Source of the DNA: Pseudomonadota bacterium
Lineage (GTDB): Bacteria > Myxococcota > Myxococcia > Myxococcales > Myxococcaceae
Reading direction: 5' to 3'
NCBI GenBank assembly: GCA_023426545.1
Contig: JAFAAN010000083.1
Coordinates: 6,955-70,954, forward strand
Length of the DNA: 64,000 nucleotides
The notes below the pieces were generated by a model. That model worked only from the letters and a program-made list of their open reading frames with translations, ran no database searches and was not told the origin of the DNA. This document shows positions 37,581-46,633 of the stretch, piece after piece. Each line of letters starts with the position of its first letter. Position 1 is the first letter of the stretch. Both the position numbers and the translations under genes were made by a program.

Positions 37581-38510
37581 GTGCCTCGCCGCCTCCTCTT
37601 GGTGCTGCTGGTGGGCGTCCTGGGCGCGTGCTCGCGCTCCAAGCCGCCGCCCCCCGCGGCGCCCCCTCCCGAGGCGGCGAACCAGATCCCGGCGCAGGGC
37701 ATTCCGGGGTGCACGCTGTACGGCGAGCCCCAGAAGTCCGGCACCGTGCCGGACGTGTTGGCCGAGCTGTCCGGGCTCGCCGCCAGCCAGCGCCACCCCG
37801 GCGCCTTCTGGGCCCACAACGACTCCGGCAACGCCTTCGAGCTGTTCGCGATGGACGCGAAGGGCGGCATCCTCGCCCGGCTGAAGCTCACCGGGGCCGA
37901 GCCCCGCGACGTCGAGGACGTCACGGTGGGGCCCTGTGCCTCGGGCGACCCGAGCCCCTGCGTCTATCTGGCCGACATTGGCGACAACTTCGCGCGCCGC
38001 GAGCAGGTGCGGCTGTACCGGCTCCCCGAGCCGGAGGCGCTGGAGGACGCCACGGTGCCGGTCGAGGTGCTGCCCTTCGTGTACCCGGACGGCCCGCGCG
38101 ACGCGGAGTCGGTCATCATCGACGCCCGCTCTGGAAGGTTGGCCGTCATCAGCAAGTCACTGGACTCCCTGGGTGACGTCTTCGCGCTGGAGGGGCTGCG
38201 CGCTGGCACGGTCATCCAGGCGAAGAAGCTGGGCACGCTGACGGCTCCCCAGGGGATGGACCGGGCCACCACCGCGGCCTCCCTCCATGCCTCGGGGGAG
38301 CGGCTGCTGCTGCGCACCTACTCGCGGGCCTACGAGCTGCGCCGCCCGGGCGCCGCGCGGCTGGAGGACTTGTTGCAAGGACAGCTCGTCGAGGTTCCGA
38401 GCGGGAGCCAGGCTCAGGCGGAGGCCATCACCTATCTCCACGACGGCAATGGTTATTTGTTGGGGACGGAGTTCACTGGTCAACCTCTGTGGTTGATTCG
38501 GTGTCGCTGA
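37581..38510 (+). CDS. Putative lipoprotein with beta-propeller-like repeats
   Basis: A 309-residue protein starting at a GTG right after the Nudix stop. Its lipoprotein signal (LLLVLLVGVLGACSRS, Cys17) is followed by a Pro-rich tether. The rest has repeated beta-blade-like segments (ELSGLAASQRHPGAFWAHNDSG, PCVYLADIGDNFARREQVRLYRL, AESVIIDARSGRLAVISKS), similar to surface-exposed esterase-like or phytase-like propellers. No catalytic residues can be assigned with confidence. Confidence 0.78.
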   Translation: MPRRLLLVLLVGVLGACSRSKPPPPAAPPPEAANQIPAQGIPGCTLYGEPQKSGTVPDVLAELSGLAASQRHPGAFWAHNDSGNAFELFAMDAKGGILARLKLTGAEPRDVEDVTVGPCASGDPSPCVYLADIGDNFARREQVRLYRLPEPEALEDATVPVEVLPFVYPDGPRDAESVIIDARSGRLAVISKSLDSLGDVFALEGLRAGTVIQAKKLGTLTAPQGMDRATTAASLHASGERLLLRTYSRAYELRRPGAARLEDLLQGQLVEVPSGSQAQAEAITYLHDGNGYLLGTEFTGQPLWLIRCR

Positions 38511-38562
38511 ATCGTCGCATGCGCTCACACTTACCGTGAAGCCCGCCTGGCGGGTTGACGGT

Positions 38563-40707
38563 ATGGCAACGGTGAACATCTTTGGCCCGCCGGGGAAGAC
38601 GCCTCGCGGTCACGGTGTCCGCGCGGGCGGGGGAGGGGGAGGGTCAAGCGTGCCGACAATGAAGCCACAGGATTTACCGCCTGGGATGGGCCCGCGCGGA
38701 AAGAAGACAGACAAGCCAACGCCAACGGGGAGGGGCTTCAAGTTCGGTTCGCCGTTGGGGTACATCCTGCTGCTCGTCCTGGGCTTCCTGCTGTTCCGCA
38801 ACGTCTTCCAGGATGCAGGTGTACGCCGCGTCAGCTACAGCCAGTTTCGGGACGCGGTGGAGGCCGGCAACTTCAGCCGGGTCCAGATTTCCAACGAGTG
38901 GGTGAAGGGCTTCCTCAAGGACACCGCGCAGCCGCCTCCCGCGGCAGAGGGGGAGCGCCCGCTGCGGGGGGAGCCCAGCGCCCTGCCGTGGATGGCGTAC
39001 CGCGTGGCCGGGGACGAGGGGCTGGTGCCGCTGCTGGAGCAGAAGGGCATCCAGTTCGAGGCGGTGCCGCAGTCCGGCCTGGGCGAGGCGCTGTGGATAT
39101 GGCTGTTGCCGCTGGGCCTCTTCTTCCTCTTCTGGAGCTTCATGATGCGGCGGGTGGCCGGCGGCATTGGCCAGGGCCCGCAGAGCGTCATGAGCTTCGG
39201 GAAGACACGCGCCAAGGTGCAGGCCGAGTCCGACACCGGCGTGGGCTTCAAGGACGTGGCCGGCGTGGATGAGGCCGTGGACGAGCTGCGGGAGATCGTC
39301 GAGTTCCTCAAGACGCCGGAGAAGTTCCGCCGGCTGGGCGGGCGCATCCCGAAAGGCGTGCTGCTGGTGGGGCCCCCGGGAACGGGCAAGACGCTGCTGG
39401 CGCGCGCCGTGGCCGGCGAGGCGGGCGTGCCCTTCTTCAGCCTGTCCGGCTCCGAGTTCGTGGAGATGTTCGTGGGCGTGGGCGCCGCGCGCGTGCGCGA
39501 CCTGTTCGCCCAGGCCACCTCGAAGGCGCCCTGCATCATCTTCATCGACGAGCTGGACGCCATCGGCAAGAGCCGCAACGCGGGCGTGGCTGGCGGGCAT
39601 GACGAGCGCGAGCAGACGCTCAACCAACTGCTCGCGGAGATGGACGGCTTCGACAGCCGCGCGGGCCTCATCATCCTGGCGGCGACCAACCGGCCGGAGA
39701 TCCTGGACAGCGCGCTGCTGCGCCCGGGCCGCTTCGACCGGCAGGTGCTGGTGGACAGGCCGGACAAGCGTGGCCGCGAGCGGGTGCTGGAGATACACGC
39801 CAAGGGCGTGAAGCTGGGCTCGGACGTGGACCTCAAGGCCATTGCCTCGCGCACACCGGGCTTCGCGGGCGCGGACCTGGCCAACGTGGTCAACGAGGCC
39901 GCGCTGCTGGCCGCGCGCCGCAACCGCGACGCGGTGATGCGGGCGGACTTCGAGGAGGCCATCGAGCGGGTCGTCGCCGGCCTGGAGAAGAAGAACCGCC
40001 GGATGAACGAGCGCGAGAAGGAGATCGTCGCGCACCACGAGGCGGGCCACGCGGTGGTCGGCTGGATGCTGCCCCATGCGGAGCGGGTGACGAAGGTCTC
40101 CATCATCCCGCGCGGCCTGGCGGCGCTGGGCTACACCATGTCGCTGCCGCTGGAGGACCGCTACCTCATGTCGCAGGACGAGCTGCGCGACAAGATGGCG
40201 GGGATGATGGGCGGCCGCGCCGCGGAGGAGATCTTCATCGGGGAGATCTCCACTGGCGCCTCCAACGACATCCGCCAGGCCACGGAGATGGCCCGGCTGA
40301 TGGTCCGCGACTACGGCATGAGCACGCTGGGGCCCGTGGCCCTGAGCGCCGAGCACGGCGCGGCCTTCCTCCGCTCGGCTGGCATCCCGGAGTCGCGCAG
40401 CTACTCCGAGCAGACGGCGCGGATGATCGACGAGGAGGTGCGCAAGCTCGTCAGCGAGGCGCTCGACAGGGCGCGCCAGGTGCTTACCCTCCACAAGGAC
40501 AAGGCGCAGGGGCTGGCGGCGCGGCTGCTCGCCGTGGAGGTGGTGGAGGAGGACACCATGGTGGCGCTGCTGGGGCCCAAGGTGCAGGCGCAGCGTGGCC
40601 TGCTGCACCCCGAGGCCCGTCAGGTCATCTCCGCGCACCCGGTCGATGTCGGAGGCGGGGAGGACCAGACACCGCCCACGCAGCACTCGGACACGCTCGA
40701 CTCCTGA
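38563..40707 (+). CDS. Second ATP-dependent zinc metalloprotease FtsH
   Basis: A 714-residue FtsH paralog (start uncertain). A Gly-rich N-terminal extension of about 55 residues precedes the first membrane segment (YILLLVLGFLLFRNVF); the second is ALWIWLLPLGLFFLFWSFMM. It has Walker A GPPGTGKT near residue 270, CIIFIDELDAIG, the SRH with RPGRFDRQ and the zinc site HEAGH near residue 492. A GTG at 38650 has a good GGAGGG site 6 bp upstream and may be the true start; it would remove 29 residues. Followed by a small protein, GrpE and DegP: a quality-control neighbourhood. Not the housekeeping copy next to tilS. Confidence 0.92.
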   Translation: MATVNIFGPPGKTPRGHGVRAGGGGGGSSVPTMKPQDLPPGMGPRGKKTDKPTPTGRGFKFGSPLGYILLLVLGFLLFRNVFQDAGVRRVSYSQFRDAVEAGNFSRVQISNEWVKGFLKDTAQPPPAAEGERPLRGEPSALPWMAYRVAGDEGLVPLLEQKGIQFEAVPQSGLGEALWIWLLPLGLFFLFWSFMMRRVAGGIGQGPQSVMSFGKTRAKVQAESDTGVGFKDVAGVDEAVDELREIVEFLKTPEKFRRLGGRIPKGVLLVGPPGTGKTLLARAVAGEAGVPFFSLSGSEFVEMFVGVGAARVRDLFAQATSKAPCIIFIDELDAIGKSRNAGVAGGHDEREQTLNQLLAEMDGFDSRAGLIILAATNRPEILDSALLRPGRFDRQVLVDRPDKRGRERVLEIHAKGVKLGSDVDLKAIASRTPGFAGADLANVVNEAALLAARRNRDAVMRADFEEAIERVVAGLEKKNRRMNEREKEIVAHHEAGHAVVGWMLPHAERVTKVSIIPRGLAALGYTMSLPLEDRYLMSQDELRDKMAGMMGGRAAEEIFIGEISTGASNDIRQATEMARLMVRDYGMSTLGPVALSAEHGAAFLRSAGIPESRSYSEQTARMIDEEVRKLVSEALDRARQVLTLHKDKAQGLAARLLAVEVVEEDTMVALLGPKVQAQRGLLHPEARQVISAHPVDVGGGEDQTPPTQHSDTLDS

Positions 40708-40818
40708 AGTGGGGTTGGCCGGGCGCCTGCCCTCCGGCCTTCCCGACGCTCCTCAACACCGAGGCGTCCTGCGCCGGGCGGTGGGCGAAATTATCTTCGG
40801 GAGAAAGGAGGCGTCGCC

Positions 40819-41064
40819 GTGGAGAACAGGATCGGCAAGAGCTACGTGGCCCGGAAGGCCCTCTTCGCGAAGGGGCTCAAGGAGGGGCGGCTCTCGGTGC
40901 AGGAGATCGAGGAGGCCCTGCCGGCGGGGACGCTGACGGCGGCGGAGCGGTGGCTCCTCTACTACTCGCTGCGGGCCGCGCAGGTGGAGATCATCGACGA
41001 GGTGACCGGACAGGTGGACCACGGCTTCATGGCCGAGTCTCCCGCGGCGCCCCAGGAGCACTAG
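40819..41064 (+). CDS. Small protein resembling sigma-70 region 1.1
   Basis: An 81-residue protein starting at a GTG with a strong AAAGGAGG site 8 bp upstream. The segment ALFAKGLKEGRLSVQEIEEALP followed by LLYYSLRAAQVEIIDEVTG has the pattern of region 1.1 of primary sigma factors (K-G-x-L-T-x-x-E-I-x-x-x-L-P ... G-I-x-I-x-D). In sigma-70 this acidic module masks DNA binding. A free-standing copy could be a small regulator; the similarity is by eye and needs a profile search. It lies between ftsH2 and grpE. Confidence 0.65.
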   Translation: MENRIGKSYVARKALFAKGLKEGRLSVQEIEEALPAGTLTAAERWLLYYSLRAAQVEIIDEVTGQVDHGFMAESPAAPQEH

Positions 41065-41174
41065 GCCGCTCCCGCGTTGACAGGTGCCGCCTCGCGGTTA
41101 GGTTCCGGGCGGCAGTACTTCCCACCCTACCTTTTCGCGCGAGACAGCGCACCCACACTCGCCTCAGGTTCGAC

Positions 41175-41819
41175 ATGGCCGGTAACACCCCCACCGACGC
41201 AACCCCCGAAGCTCCGCAGCAGCCGCCTTCCGCCAACGGCGAGGGGCCTGTTTCCGCCTCCGGGGAGCCCGCCGCGCAGCAGCAGGGCCCCGAGGAGCAC
41301 GCCCAAGAGGAGCGCGCCGCCCCCGCGACGGACCCGGAGCGGGAGCGGCTGGTGGCGGAGCTGGAGACGCTGCGCAAGAAGTACGACGCCGCCGTCCGCG
41401 CCGTGCAGGCCGGGGAGAAGGACCGCGAGGAGTTCAAGCAGCGGGTGGCGCGTGAGCGCGAGCGCATGCTGGACGTCGAGCGCGGCAACGTGGCCCTCAC
41501 GCTGCTGGAGGCCATCGACGAGCTGGACCGCTGCCTGTTGGCCAGCGCGCAGGACACCTCGGCGCTCGCCGAGGGCGTGCGGATGATCCGCGAGGTGCTG
41601 CTCAACAAGGCCCAGGCCACCGGCATCGAGCGGCTCTCCGTCGAGGGCCAGCTCTTCGACCCCAACGTGGCCGAGGCGATGGACATGGAAATCACCGCCA
41701 ATCCGGATGATGACCAGCGCATCGTCGCCGAGCTGCGCGCCGGCTACCGGCTGAAGGACCGCATCATCCGTGCGGCCCGGGTGAAGGTGGCGAAGTACGT
41801 CGCCCCTGCCCAGGCCTGA
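41175..41819 (+). CDS. grpE: GrpE nucleotide exchange factor
   Basis: A 214-residue DnaK co-chaperone. A disordered Pro/Ala/Glu N-terminus (about 1-50) leads into a long coiled coil (RERLVAELETLRKKYDAAVRAV) and the beta-domain with family residues GIERLSVEGQLFDPNVAEAM and VVAEL-type AGYRLKDRIIRAARVKVA. The ATG at 41175 is supported by these proportions. dnaK and dnaJ are not in the window. A strong hairpin follows its stop. Confidence 0.9.
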   Translation: MAGNTPTDATPEAPQQPPSANGEGPVSASGEPAAQQQGPEEHAQEERAAPATDPERERLVAELETLRKKYDAAVRAVQAGEKDREEFKQRVARERERMLDVERGNVALTLLEAIDELDRCLLASAQDTSALAEGVRMIREVLLNKAQATGIERLSVEGQLFDPNVAEAMDMEITANPDDDQRIVAELRAGYRLKDRIIRAARVKVAKYVAPAQA

Positions 41820-41827
41820 CGTTGCCG

Positions 41828-41860
41828 CCGGCGCCCCCGGACTCGGGAAGGGGGCGCCGG
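41828..41860 (+). terminator. Hairpin after grpE
   Basis: A perfect 11-bp inverted repeat (CCGGCGCCCCC / GGGGGCGCCGG) with an 11-nt loop starting 8 bp after the grpE stop. No T tract follows, typical of many hairpins in this genome. Confidence 0.55.
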
Positions 41861-41885
41861 GCCATGCTGTTGAGTCCGCTCGACC

Positions 41886-43343
41886 ATGGCCCGCCGTGTA
41901 AGCTGCCTCCCCGTGTCTTCCCGACTCCTGTCCGTGTGCCTCGTGCTGGCGCTCATCCCGGTGATGGCGGCGGCCGCTGATCCGCTCGATACGTGGCTGC
42001 CGGCGCGGGCCCGCGAGCATGCCGCGTGGTTCGCGGCGCGGGCCGCTGGCGGAGAGGGGCAGGCGGGGCCCCTGGGCCTGTGGCGCGAGCGCGCCGAGGG
42101 GGATCCGGGCATCCCCGACTTCGTTCCTCCCTCGTCGCTGGCGCCGCTGATCCGCTCGGTGGAGGCGGGCGTCGTCAACATCACCACCGTGGGGCCTCGC
42201 GGCAGCGGGCTGGAGGGGATGAAGAAGGCGACCGGCTCCGGCTTCGTGCTGACGCCGGACGGGCTCGTCGTCACGAACAACCACGTGGTGGCCAGCGCCC
42301 AGCAGATCGCGGTGCGCCTGGCGGATGGCCGCGAGTTCGCCGCCTCGGTGGTGGGGCGGGATGCCTCCACGGACGTGGCGCTGCTGCGGCTCAGCGGCGT
42401 GGACATGGGGCGGCTGCCCGCGCTCTACCTGGGAGACTCGGACCGGATGGCGGTGGGCGACTGGGTGGTGGCCATAGGCAACCCCTTCGGCCTGGACCAC
42501 TCGGTGTCGCACGGGATGATCTCCGCGAAGGAGCGCGTGCTGGGCGTGGGCCAGTTCGACGACTTCATCCAGACGGACGCGCTCATCAACCCCGGCAACT
42601 CCGGTGGCCCCCTCTTCAACATGAAGGGGGAGGTCGTCGGCGTGAACACCGCCATCATCAGCCAGGGGCAGGGCATCGGGTTCGCGGTGCCCATCAACCT
42701 GGTGAAGGAGCTGCTGCCCAACCTCCGGGAGAACGGAAAGCTGGAGCGCGGCTGGCTGGGCGTCGTCATCAACGACGACGGGAACAACGGCGGCGAGCGC
42801 CGGGCGCCGCTGGTGAAGGACGTCTACAAGGGCAGCCCCGCCGCCTCTGCGGGCATCCGCCCCGGGGACCGGCTGGTGGCCGTGAACGGGCGGCCCATCG
42901 GCTCCTATCTCCAATTGCTGCGCAAGGTGGCGTTGCTGGCGCCGGGAACGGAGGCGCGGCTGGCGCTGCTGCGCGGCGGGGCCACGCAGGAGGTGGCGGT
43001 GCGGCTGGTGGCGCGGCCGGCGCAGGAGGCCACCGAGGGCCTCATCGAGCGCACCTCCAGCGAGGAGGAGATGGGGCTGGTGCTCCGAGACCTCACGCCG
43101 GAGGTGGCCGCGCCCCTGGGCGAGACGGCCTGGTCCGGCGCGCTGGTGTCCGGCGTCACGCCGCGCGGCCCGGCGGACTCGGCCGGCCTGCGCGCGGGGG
43201 ACGTGGTGACGGAGGTGAACCGCCGCCGGGTGAAGGACGCGGCCGGCGTGCGCGCGGCGCTGGCCCGGGGCAGCGCCGGGGCCAGCATCCTGCTGCGGGT
43301 GAAGCGGGGCGAGGCGCTCCAGTACATCGCCATCGCCCGGTGA
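41886..43343 (+). CDS. DegP/HtrA-type periplasmic serine protease with two PDZ domains
   Basis: A 485-residue protease with a signal peptide (LLSVCLVLALIPVMAAAA). The trypsin-like domain has the triad His in VTNNHVV (about 133), Asp in ASTDVALL (about 163) and Ser in NPGNSGGPLF (about 239). PDZ1 follows at about 295-380 (RGWLGVVI ... SPAASAGIRPGDRLVAVNG) and PDZ2 at about 400-485 (RGPADSAGLRAGDVVTEVNRR). It likely degrades or refolds envelope proteins. It sits downstream of grpE and ends 7 bp before a convergent gene. Confidence 0.94.
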   Translation: MARRVSCLPVSSRLLSVCLVLALIPVMAAAADPLDTWLPARAREHAAWFAARAAGGEGQAGPLGLWRERAEGDPGIPDFVPPSSLAPLIRSVEAGVVNITTVGPRGSGLEGMKKATGSGFVLTPDGLVVTNNHVVASAQQIAVRLADGREFAASVVGRDASTDVALLRLSGVDMGRLPALYLGDSDRMAVGDWVVAIGNPFGLDHSVSHGMISAKERVLGVGQFDDFIQTDALINPGNSGGPLFNMKGEVVGVNTAIISQGQGIGFAVPINLVKELLPNLRENGKLERGWLGVVINDDGNNGGERRAPLVKDVYKGSPAASAGIRPGDRLVAVNGRPIGSYLQLLRKVALLAPGTEARLALLRGGATQEVAVRLVARPAQEATEGLIERTSSEEEMGLVLRDLTPEVAAPLGETAWSGALVSGVTPRGPADSAGLRAGDVVTEVNRRRVKDAAGVRAALARGSAGASILLRVKRGEALQYIAIAR

Positions 43344-43350
43344 GGCGCGC

Positions 43351-43983
43351 CTAGCGCTTCCTGGCGTCCTTGCCGTTGAGCCACAGGCCCATGGGCTCGC
43401 CGCTGCGGCCCTCGGTGAGGAGGATGGCCTCGATGCGGGCCGTCACGCCATGGCTCTTGCCGCCCCCCTTCTTGGGCAGGCTCCACACGCTCTGCGGAGT
43501 GAAGACGATTTGAGCCCGCACCGCGCGCATGGAGAACAGGCGGGTGAACATCTGCAGGTTCCAGCCCGTGGGCATCTCCCCGGTGACGGTGAGGAAGGGG
43601 AGGATGGGGTTGCCGCTGGCGTCCGTCTTCTTGGGCGCGCCGTGGGTGAGCGCCGAGCTGCCGCCGGGGAAGAAGGGGGTGATGTTGATGGTGTACTCCC
43701 CCGTGCCAGGTGAGTAGGGCCCAGGGCTGAGCATGGTCGCGTCGTCCTCGGTGACGATCATGTACAGCCGCTTGCCCTGGTACTTCTTGCGGAAGGCCTC
43801 CGCGTTGGACTTGCACTGCGCGTCCACGAAGGGGCCCTCACACGCGCCGATGTACTTCTCCAGGAAGGTCCCCAGCCCGCCCAGCGGCTCGGCCTCGTCG
43901 CGCAGCTTGGCGAAGCGAGGGTCCGCGTCCGCGAAGGCGAGCGCGGGCAGGAGGAGGGCGGCGGCAACGAGGATGCGATTCAC
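43351..43983 (-). CDS. Exported protein of unknown function
   Basis: A 210-residue protein with a signal peptide (VNRILVAAALLLPALAFADA) when started at the GTG at 43983, which has GGAG upstream; the longer frame would destroy the signal. Two cysteines (GACEGPF, DAQCKSN) could form a disulfide. The mature protein is soluble-looking, with GEYTINITPFFPGGSS in the middle and a C-terminal SGEPMGLWLNGKDARKR. I do not recognise the family. Probably periplasmic. Confidence 0.75.
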   Translation of the reverse strand: MNRILVAAALLLPALAFADADPRFAKLRDEAEPLGGLGTFLEKYIGACEGPFVDAQCKSNAEAFRKKYQGKRLYMIVTEDDATMLSPGPYSPGTGEYTINITPFFPGGSSALTHGAPKKTDASGNPILPFLTVTGEMPTGWNLQMFTRLFSMRAVRAQIVFTPQSVWSLPKKGGGKSHGVTARIEAILLTEGRSGEPMGLWLNGKDARKR

Positions 43984-44150
43984 GGGCGGGGTCTCCGGGG
44001 AACAGGGGTTCAGCCGGGAATCGTGCCATTTCGGAGCGAGCCCGGCACTTTTTACATGGGTGTGGCGGGGTGGATGAAGGTGAAGAACTTGCCTACATGT
44101 GGCTACCGTGTAGGTTCCGCCTGTCACCACCTGTTCCGGGAGCTACCCCC

Positions 44151-44510
44151 ATGTTCGAGCGTCCTCACGAGCGCCGGTCCCACCTCCGCTTCGACAAGGT
44201 CTTCACCGTCTACCTCACCACCCAGGATGGAATGCTGCGTGGGGTGGGGCGCAACATCAGCGCGCGAGGCATGTTCGTGGAGGTCCGGGACCAGGTGGGC
44301 CTGGGCGAGCGGCTGAAGGTGACGTTCGCGGGCGAGGACGGGACGGAGATGACGTGCCTGTGCGAGGTCCGCTACCAGGTGGCGCTGGCCTTTGGGCGCA
44401 AGGACGGGCGCGAGGGCAGCAGCCGCGGCGTGGGGCTGCGCATCGTGGCCTATGAGACGCAGGACGACGCGCCCCTGCTCCTGGTGGACCGCGAGCGGGT
44501 GATGCACTGA
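44151..44510 (+). CDS. PilZ-domain protein
   Basis: A 119-residue single-domain protein. The PilZ signature is present: ERRSHLRF (RxxxR) near the N-terminus and NISARGMFVEV (N/DxSxxG) about 25 residues later, followed by the beta-barrel (KVTFAGEDGTEMTCLCEVRY ... GVGLRIV). PilZ domains bind cyclic di-GMP; myxobacteria have many, affecting motility and surface traits. No fused output domain, so it may act through partners. The ATG at 44151 gives the natural N-terminus. Confidence 0.9.
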   Translation: MFERPHERRSHLRFDKVFTVYLTTQDGMLRGVGRNISARGMFVEVRDQVGLGERLKVTFAGEDGTEMTCLCEVRYQVALAFGRKDGREGSSRGVGLRIVAYETQDDAPLLLVDRERVMH

Positions 44511-44538
44511 CGGCAGGCCCCAGCCCCGGAAACGACGA

Positions 44539-44574
44539 AAGGGCACGGCCTCCCAGGCGGGGGACCGTGCCCTT
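44539..44574. terminator. Bidirectional terminator between pilZ-domain gene and gdh
   Basis: A 10-bp perfect inverted repeat (AAGGGCACGG / CCGTGCCCTT) with a 16-nt loop that can pair internally. It lies between the convergent ends of the PilZ gene and the dehydrogenase. T-rich flanks are modest on both sides. Confidence 0.65.
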
Positions 44575-44610
44575 CGTGTCTTCTGCGGTGCCTCGCGCGA
44601 GGTCCGCGCG

Positions 44611-46161
44611 TTACTGCGAGAAGCCCTCGAGGAGGTAGTGGGCCTCGATGCGCTTGAGCGCGAGAATCATCGCGGCGCAGCGGGTGTCCACCGTCTGCCC
44701 GATGCAGTACTGGCGGCTGTCGTGCATCTCCGTCTTGCGCGGCTGGTTGCGCGCGATGTCGCGGATGATGCGGTAGTTGCGCTTCATGGCGCGCTCGAGG
44801 CGCTGATCGACCTCGGCCTCGCTCCAGCGCTCCATGCGCTTGTTCTGGATCCACTCGTAGTAGCTCACCGTCACCCCGCCGGCGTTGGCGATGATGTCCG
44901 GGATGAGCTCGATGCCGCGCTTCTCGAGGATGCGGTCGGCCTCGGGAGTGGTCGGGCCGTTGGCGCCCTCGGCCACCAGCGACACCTTCAGGCGCTCGGC
45001 GATGTCGGCGGTGATCTCCCCGCCCAGCGCCGCGGGGACGAGGATGTCGGCCTGGACGTCCCAGAGGTCCTTCTTCTCGATGCGCTGGGCGCCGGGGAAG
45101 CCGAGCACGCTGCGCTTGAGGTTCTTGGGGTCCTGGACGTAGGCGGAGAGCGCCGCCACGTCGATGCCGTCGCCGTTGAAGATGGTGCCGTCGGCGTCGT
45201 TCACCGCGAGCAGGCGGCCACCCATCTGCGCGAGGATGTTGGCGGCGTTGCTGCCCACGTTGCCGAAGCCCTGGAGGATGAACGTCTTGCCCTTCACGGA
45301 CTCGCCGCGGTCGGCGTAGTAGTCCTCGATGCAGAAGGCGACGCCCTGGCCGGTGGCCTTGCCGCGGCCCTCGGAGCCGCCGATGCGCACGTCCTTGCCG
45401 GTGACGATGCCGCGCAGGTTGTGGCGCTCGCGCTCACCGTCCGAGAACTGGCGATAGAGCAGGGCCATGATGCCGGGGTTGGTGCCCACGTCCGGCGCGG
45501 GGATGTCGATGTCCGGGCCAATCATGCTCTTGAGCCGGTACATGAAGCGCAGGGTGATGGCCTCGATCTCCTCCTTGCCGTACTCGCGGGGGTCGATCTG
45601 GATGCCGCCCTTGCCGCCGCCGAACGGGACCTCCGAGATGGCCGTCTTCCAGGTCATCTCCGCGGCCAGGGCCTTGAAGAGGTCCAGAGACACCTCGCGG
45701 TGGTAGCGCAGGCCGCCCTTGTAGGGGCCGCGCGCCTGGTTGTGCTGCACGCGGTAGGCCTTGAAGCGCTGCGACTCACCAGGGACGAGCTGGTACACCT
45801 TGCCGTCGGGCAGGCGCAGATGGCCCTGGCGGATGGCCACGTCCGAGCCGAGCAGCGCGCGGCCGTTCAGGATGATGTTGCCGTTGGCCAGGAGCTCCAG
45901 GCCTTCCTTGTTGCGCACCTGCGTCTCGGGGAGGTTGGCGAACGACTGCGCCTTCTCCGCAGAGAGAGGGACCAGGCGGTCCTTCAGCTTGGCCGTGACA
46001 TAGAAGATGTGCTCGTAGTCCGGCTCCTCCAACTCGAGGCGGACGCGCTTGTCTAGCGCGATGAGGTCCGCTGCACGATGGAAGATCTCCATCGCCTCGG
46101 TGTAGACGGTGCGCTTGGGCGTAGGGGCCGGGGCGCGCATGAAATTCTCTTCGCTGGCCAT
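44611..46161 (-). CDS. Glu/Leu/Phe/Val dehydrogenase (glutamate dehydrogenase-like)
   Basis: A 516-residue NAD(P)-dependent amino-acid dehydrogenase, longer than the usual 420-450. The catalytic region has YRVQHNQARGPYKGGLRYH and WKTAISEVPFGGGKGGIQIDP; the Rossmann motif is LQGFGNVGSNAA; late family segments are VAEGANGPTTPEADRIL and IPDIIANAGGVTVSYYEW. An insertion of about 60 residues (LSAEKAQSFANLPETQ ...) precedes the catalytic domain and accounts for much of the extra length. Glutamate deamination is the likeliest reaction. AGGAG precedes the ATG at 46161; two 13-bp direct repeats lie about 150-185 bp upstream. Confidence 0.92.
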   Translation of the reverse strand: MASEENFMRAPAPTPKRTVYTEAMEIFHRAADLIALDKRVRLELEEPDYEHIFYVTAKLKDRLVPLSAEKAQSFANLPETQVRNKEGLELLANGNIILNGRALLGSDVAIRQGHLRLPDGKVYQLVPGESQRFKAYRVQHNQARGPYKGGLRYHREVSLDLFKALAAEMTWKTAISEVPFGGGKGGIQIDPREYGKEEIEAITLRFMYRLKSMIGPDIDIPAPDVGTNPGIMALLYRQFSDGERERHNLRGIVTGKDVRIGGSEGRGKATGQGVAFCIEDYYADRGESVKGKTFILQGFGNVGSNAANILAQMGGRLLAVNDADGTIFNGDGIDVAALSAYVQDPKNLKRSVLGFPGAQRIEKKDLWDVQADILVPAALGGEITADIAERLKVSLVAEGANGPTTPEADRILEKRGIELIPDIIANAGGVTVSYYEWIQNKRMERWSEAEVDQRLERAMKRNYRIIRDIARNQPRKTEMHDSRQYCIGQTVDTRCAAMILALKRIEAHYLLEGFSQ

Positions 46162-46497
46162 GACAGAAGTTGCTCCTTGTCGCGTCGCCGGTAGGGGCGA
46201 GGCACGTGGGGGTAGCGGTGCCCTTATGTGCATAGGCGCTCCAAGGGGTCAACCGCGCGGAGCACCCCTCCCGCTCCCAAGAAACTGGAACGATAACGGG
46301 CATTTATGTCAACGCGGTGTGTCAGTCGCGACAGACGCGGTGTGTCATCCGTGTCAGGGGGCACGCCCGTGGATGGTTGGAAAACCAACGATGCGGTCGT
46401 CCGAAGTGGGTGGGGGTGACTGGGCGAGATTGATCGGCCCACATCATTTCTGCTTGCCGGACATGGGCCCCCATGGTACTCCCCGCCCACCTCTCGC
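46162..46497. other. Intergenic region upstream of gdh and tRNA-Thr (336 bp)
   Basis: Control region between the dehydrogenase (minus) and the tRNA gene (plus). It contains the 13-bp direct repeats at 46312-46347 and a locally AT-richer patch (46275-46310). Presumed promoters point both ways. I see no gene. Confidence 0.5.
46312..46347. promoter_or_regulatory. Pair of 13-bp direct repeats upstream of gdh
   Basis: ACGCGGTGTGTCA occurs at 46312-46324 and 46335-46347, 23 bp apart (about two helical turns). They lie in the control region of the minus-strand dehydrogenase gene. The spacing suggests a regulator binding the same face of DNA twice. Confidence 0.55.
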
Positions 46498-46573
<76 letters not shown>

Positions 46574-46581
46574 AGAAGAAC

Positions 46582-46618
46582 AAAGGCTTGGGTGACTTCG
46601 GTCACCCAGGCCTTTTTT
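46582..46618 (+). terminator. Intrinsic terminator of tRNA-Thr
   Basis: A long stem (AAAGGCTTGGGTGAC / GTCACCCAGGCCTTT, one G-U pair) capped by a TTCG tetraloop and running into six T residues, starting 8 bp after the tRNA. Confidence 0.9.
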
Positions 46619-46633
46619 CGTTGGTTGCCACTT

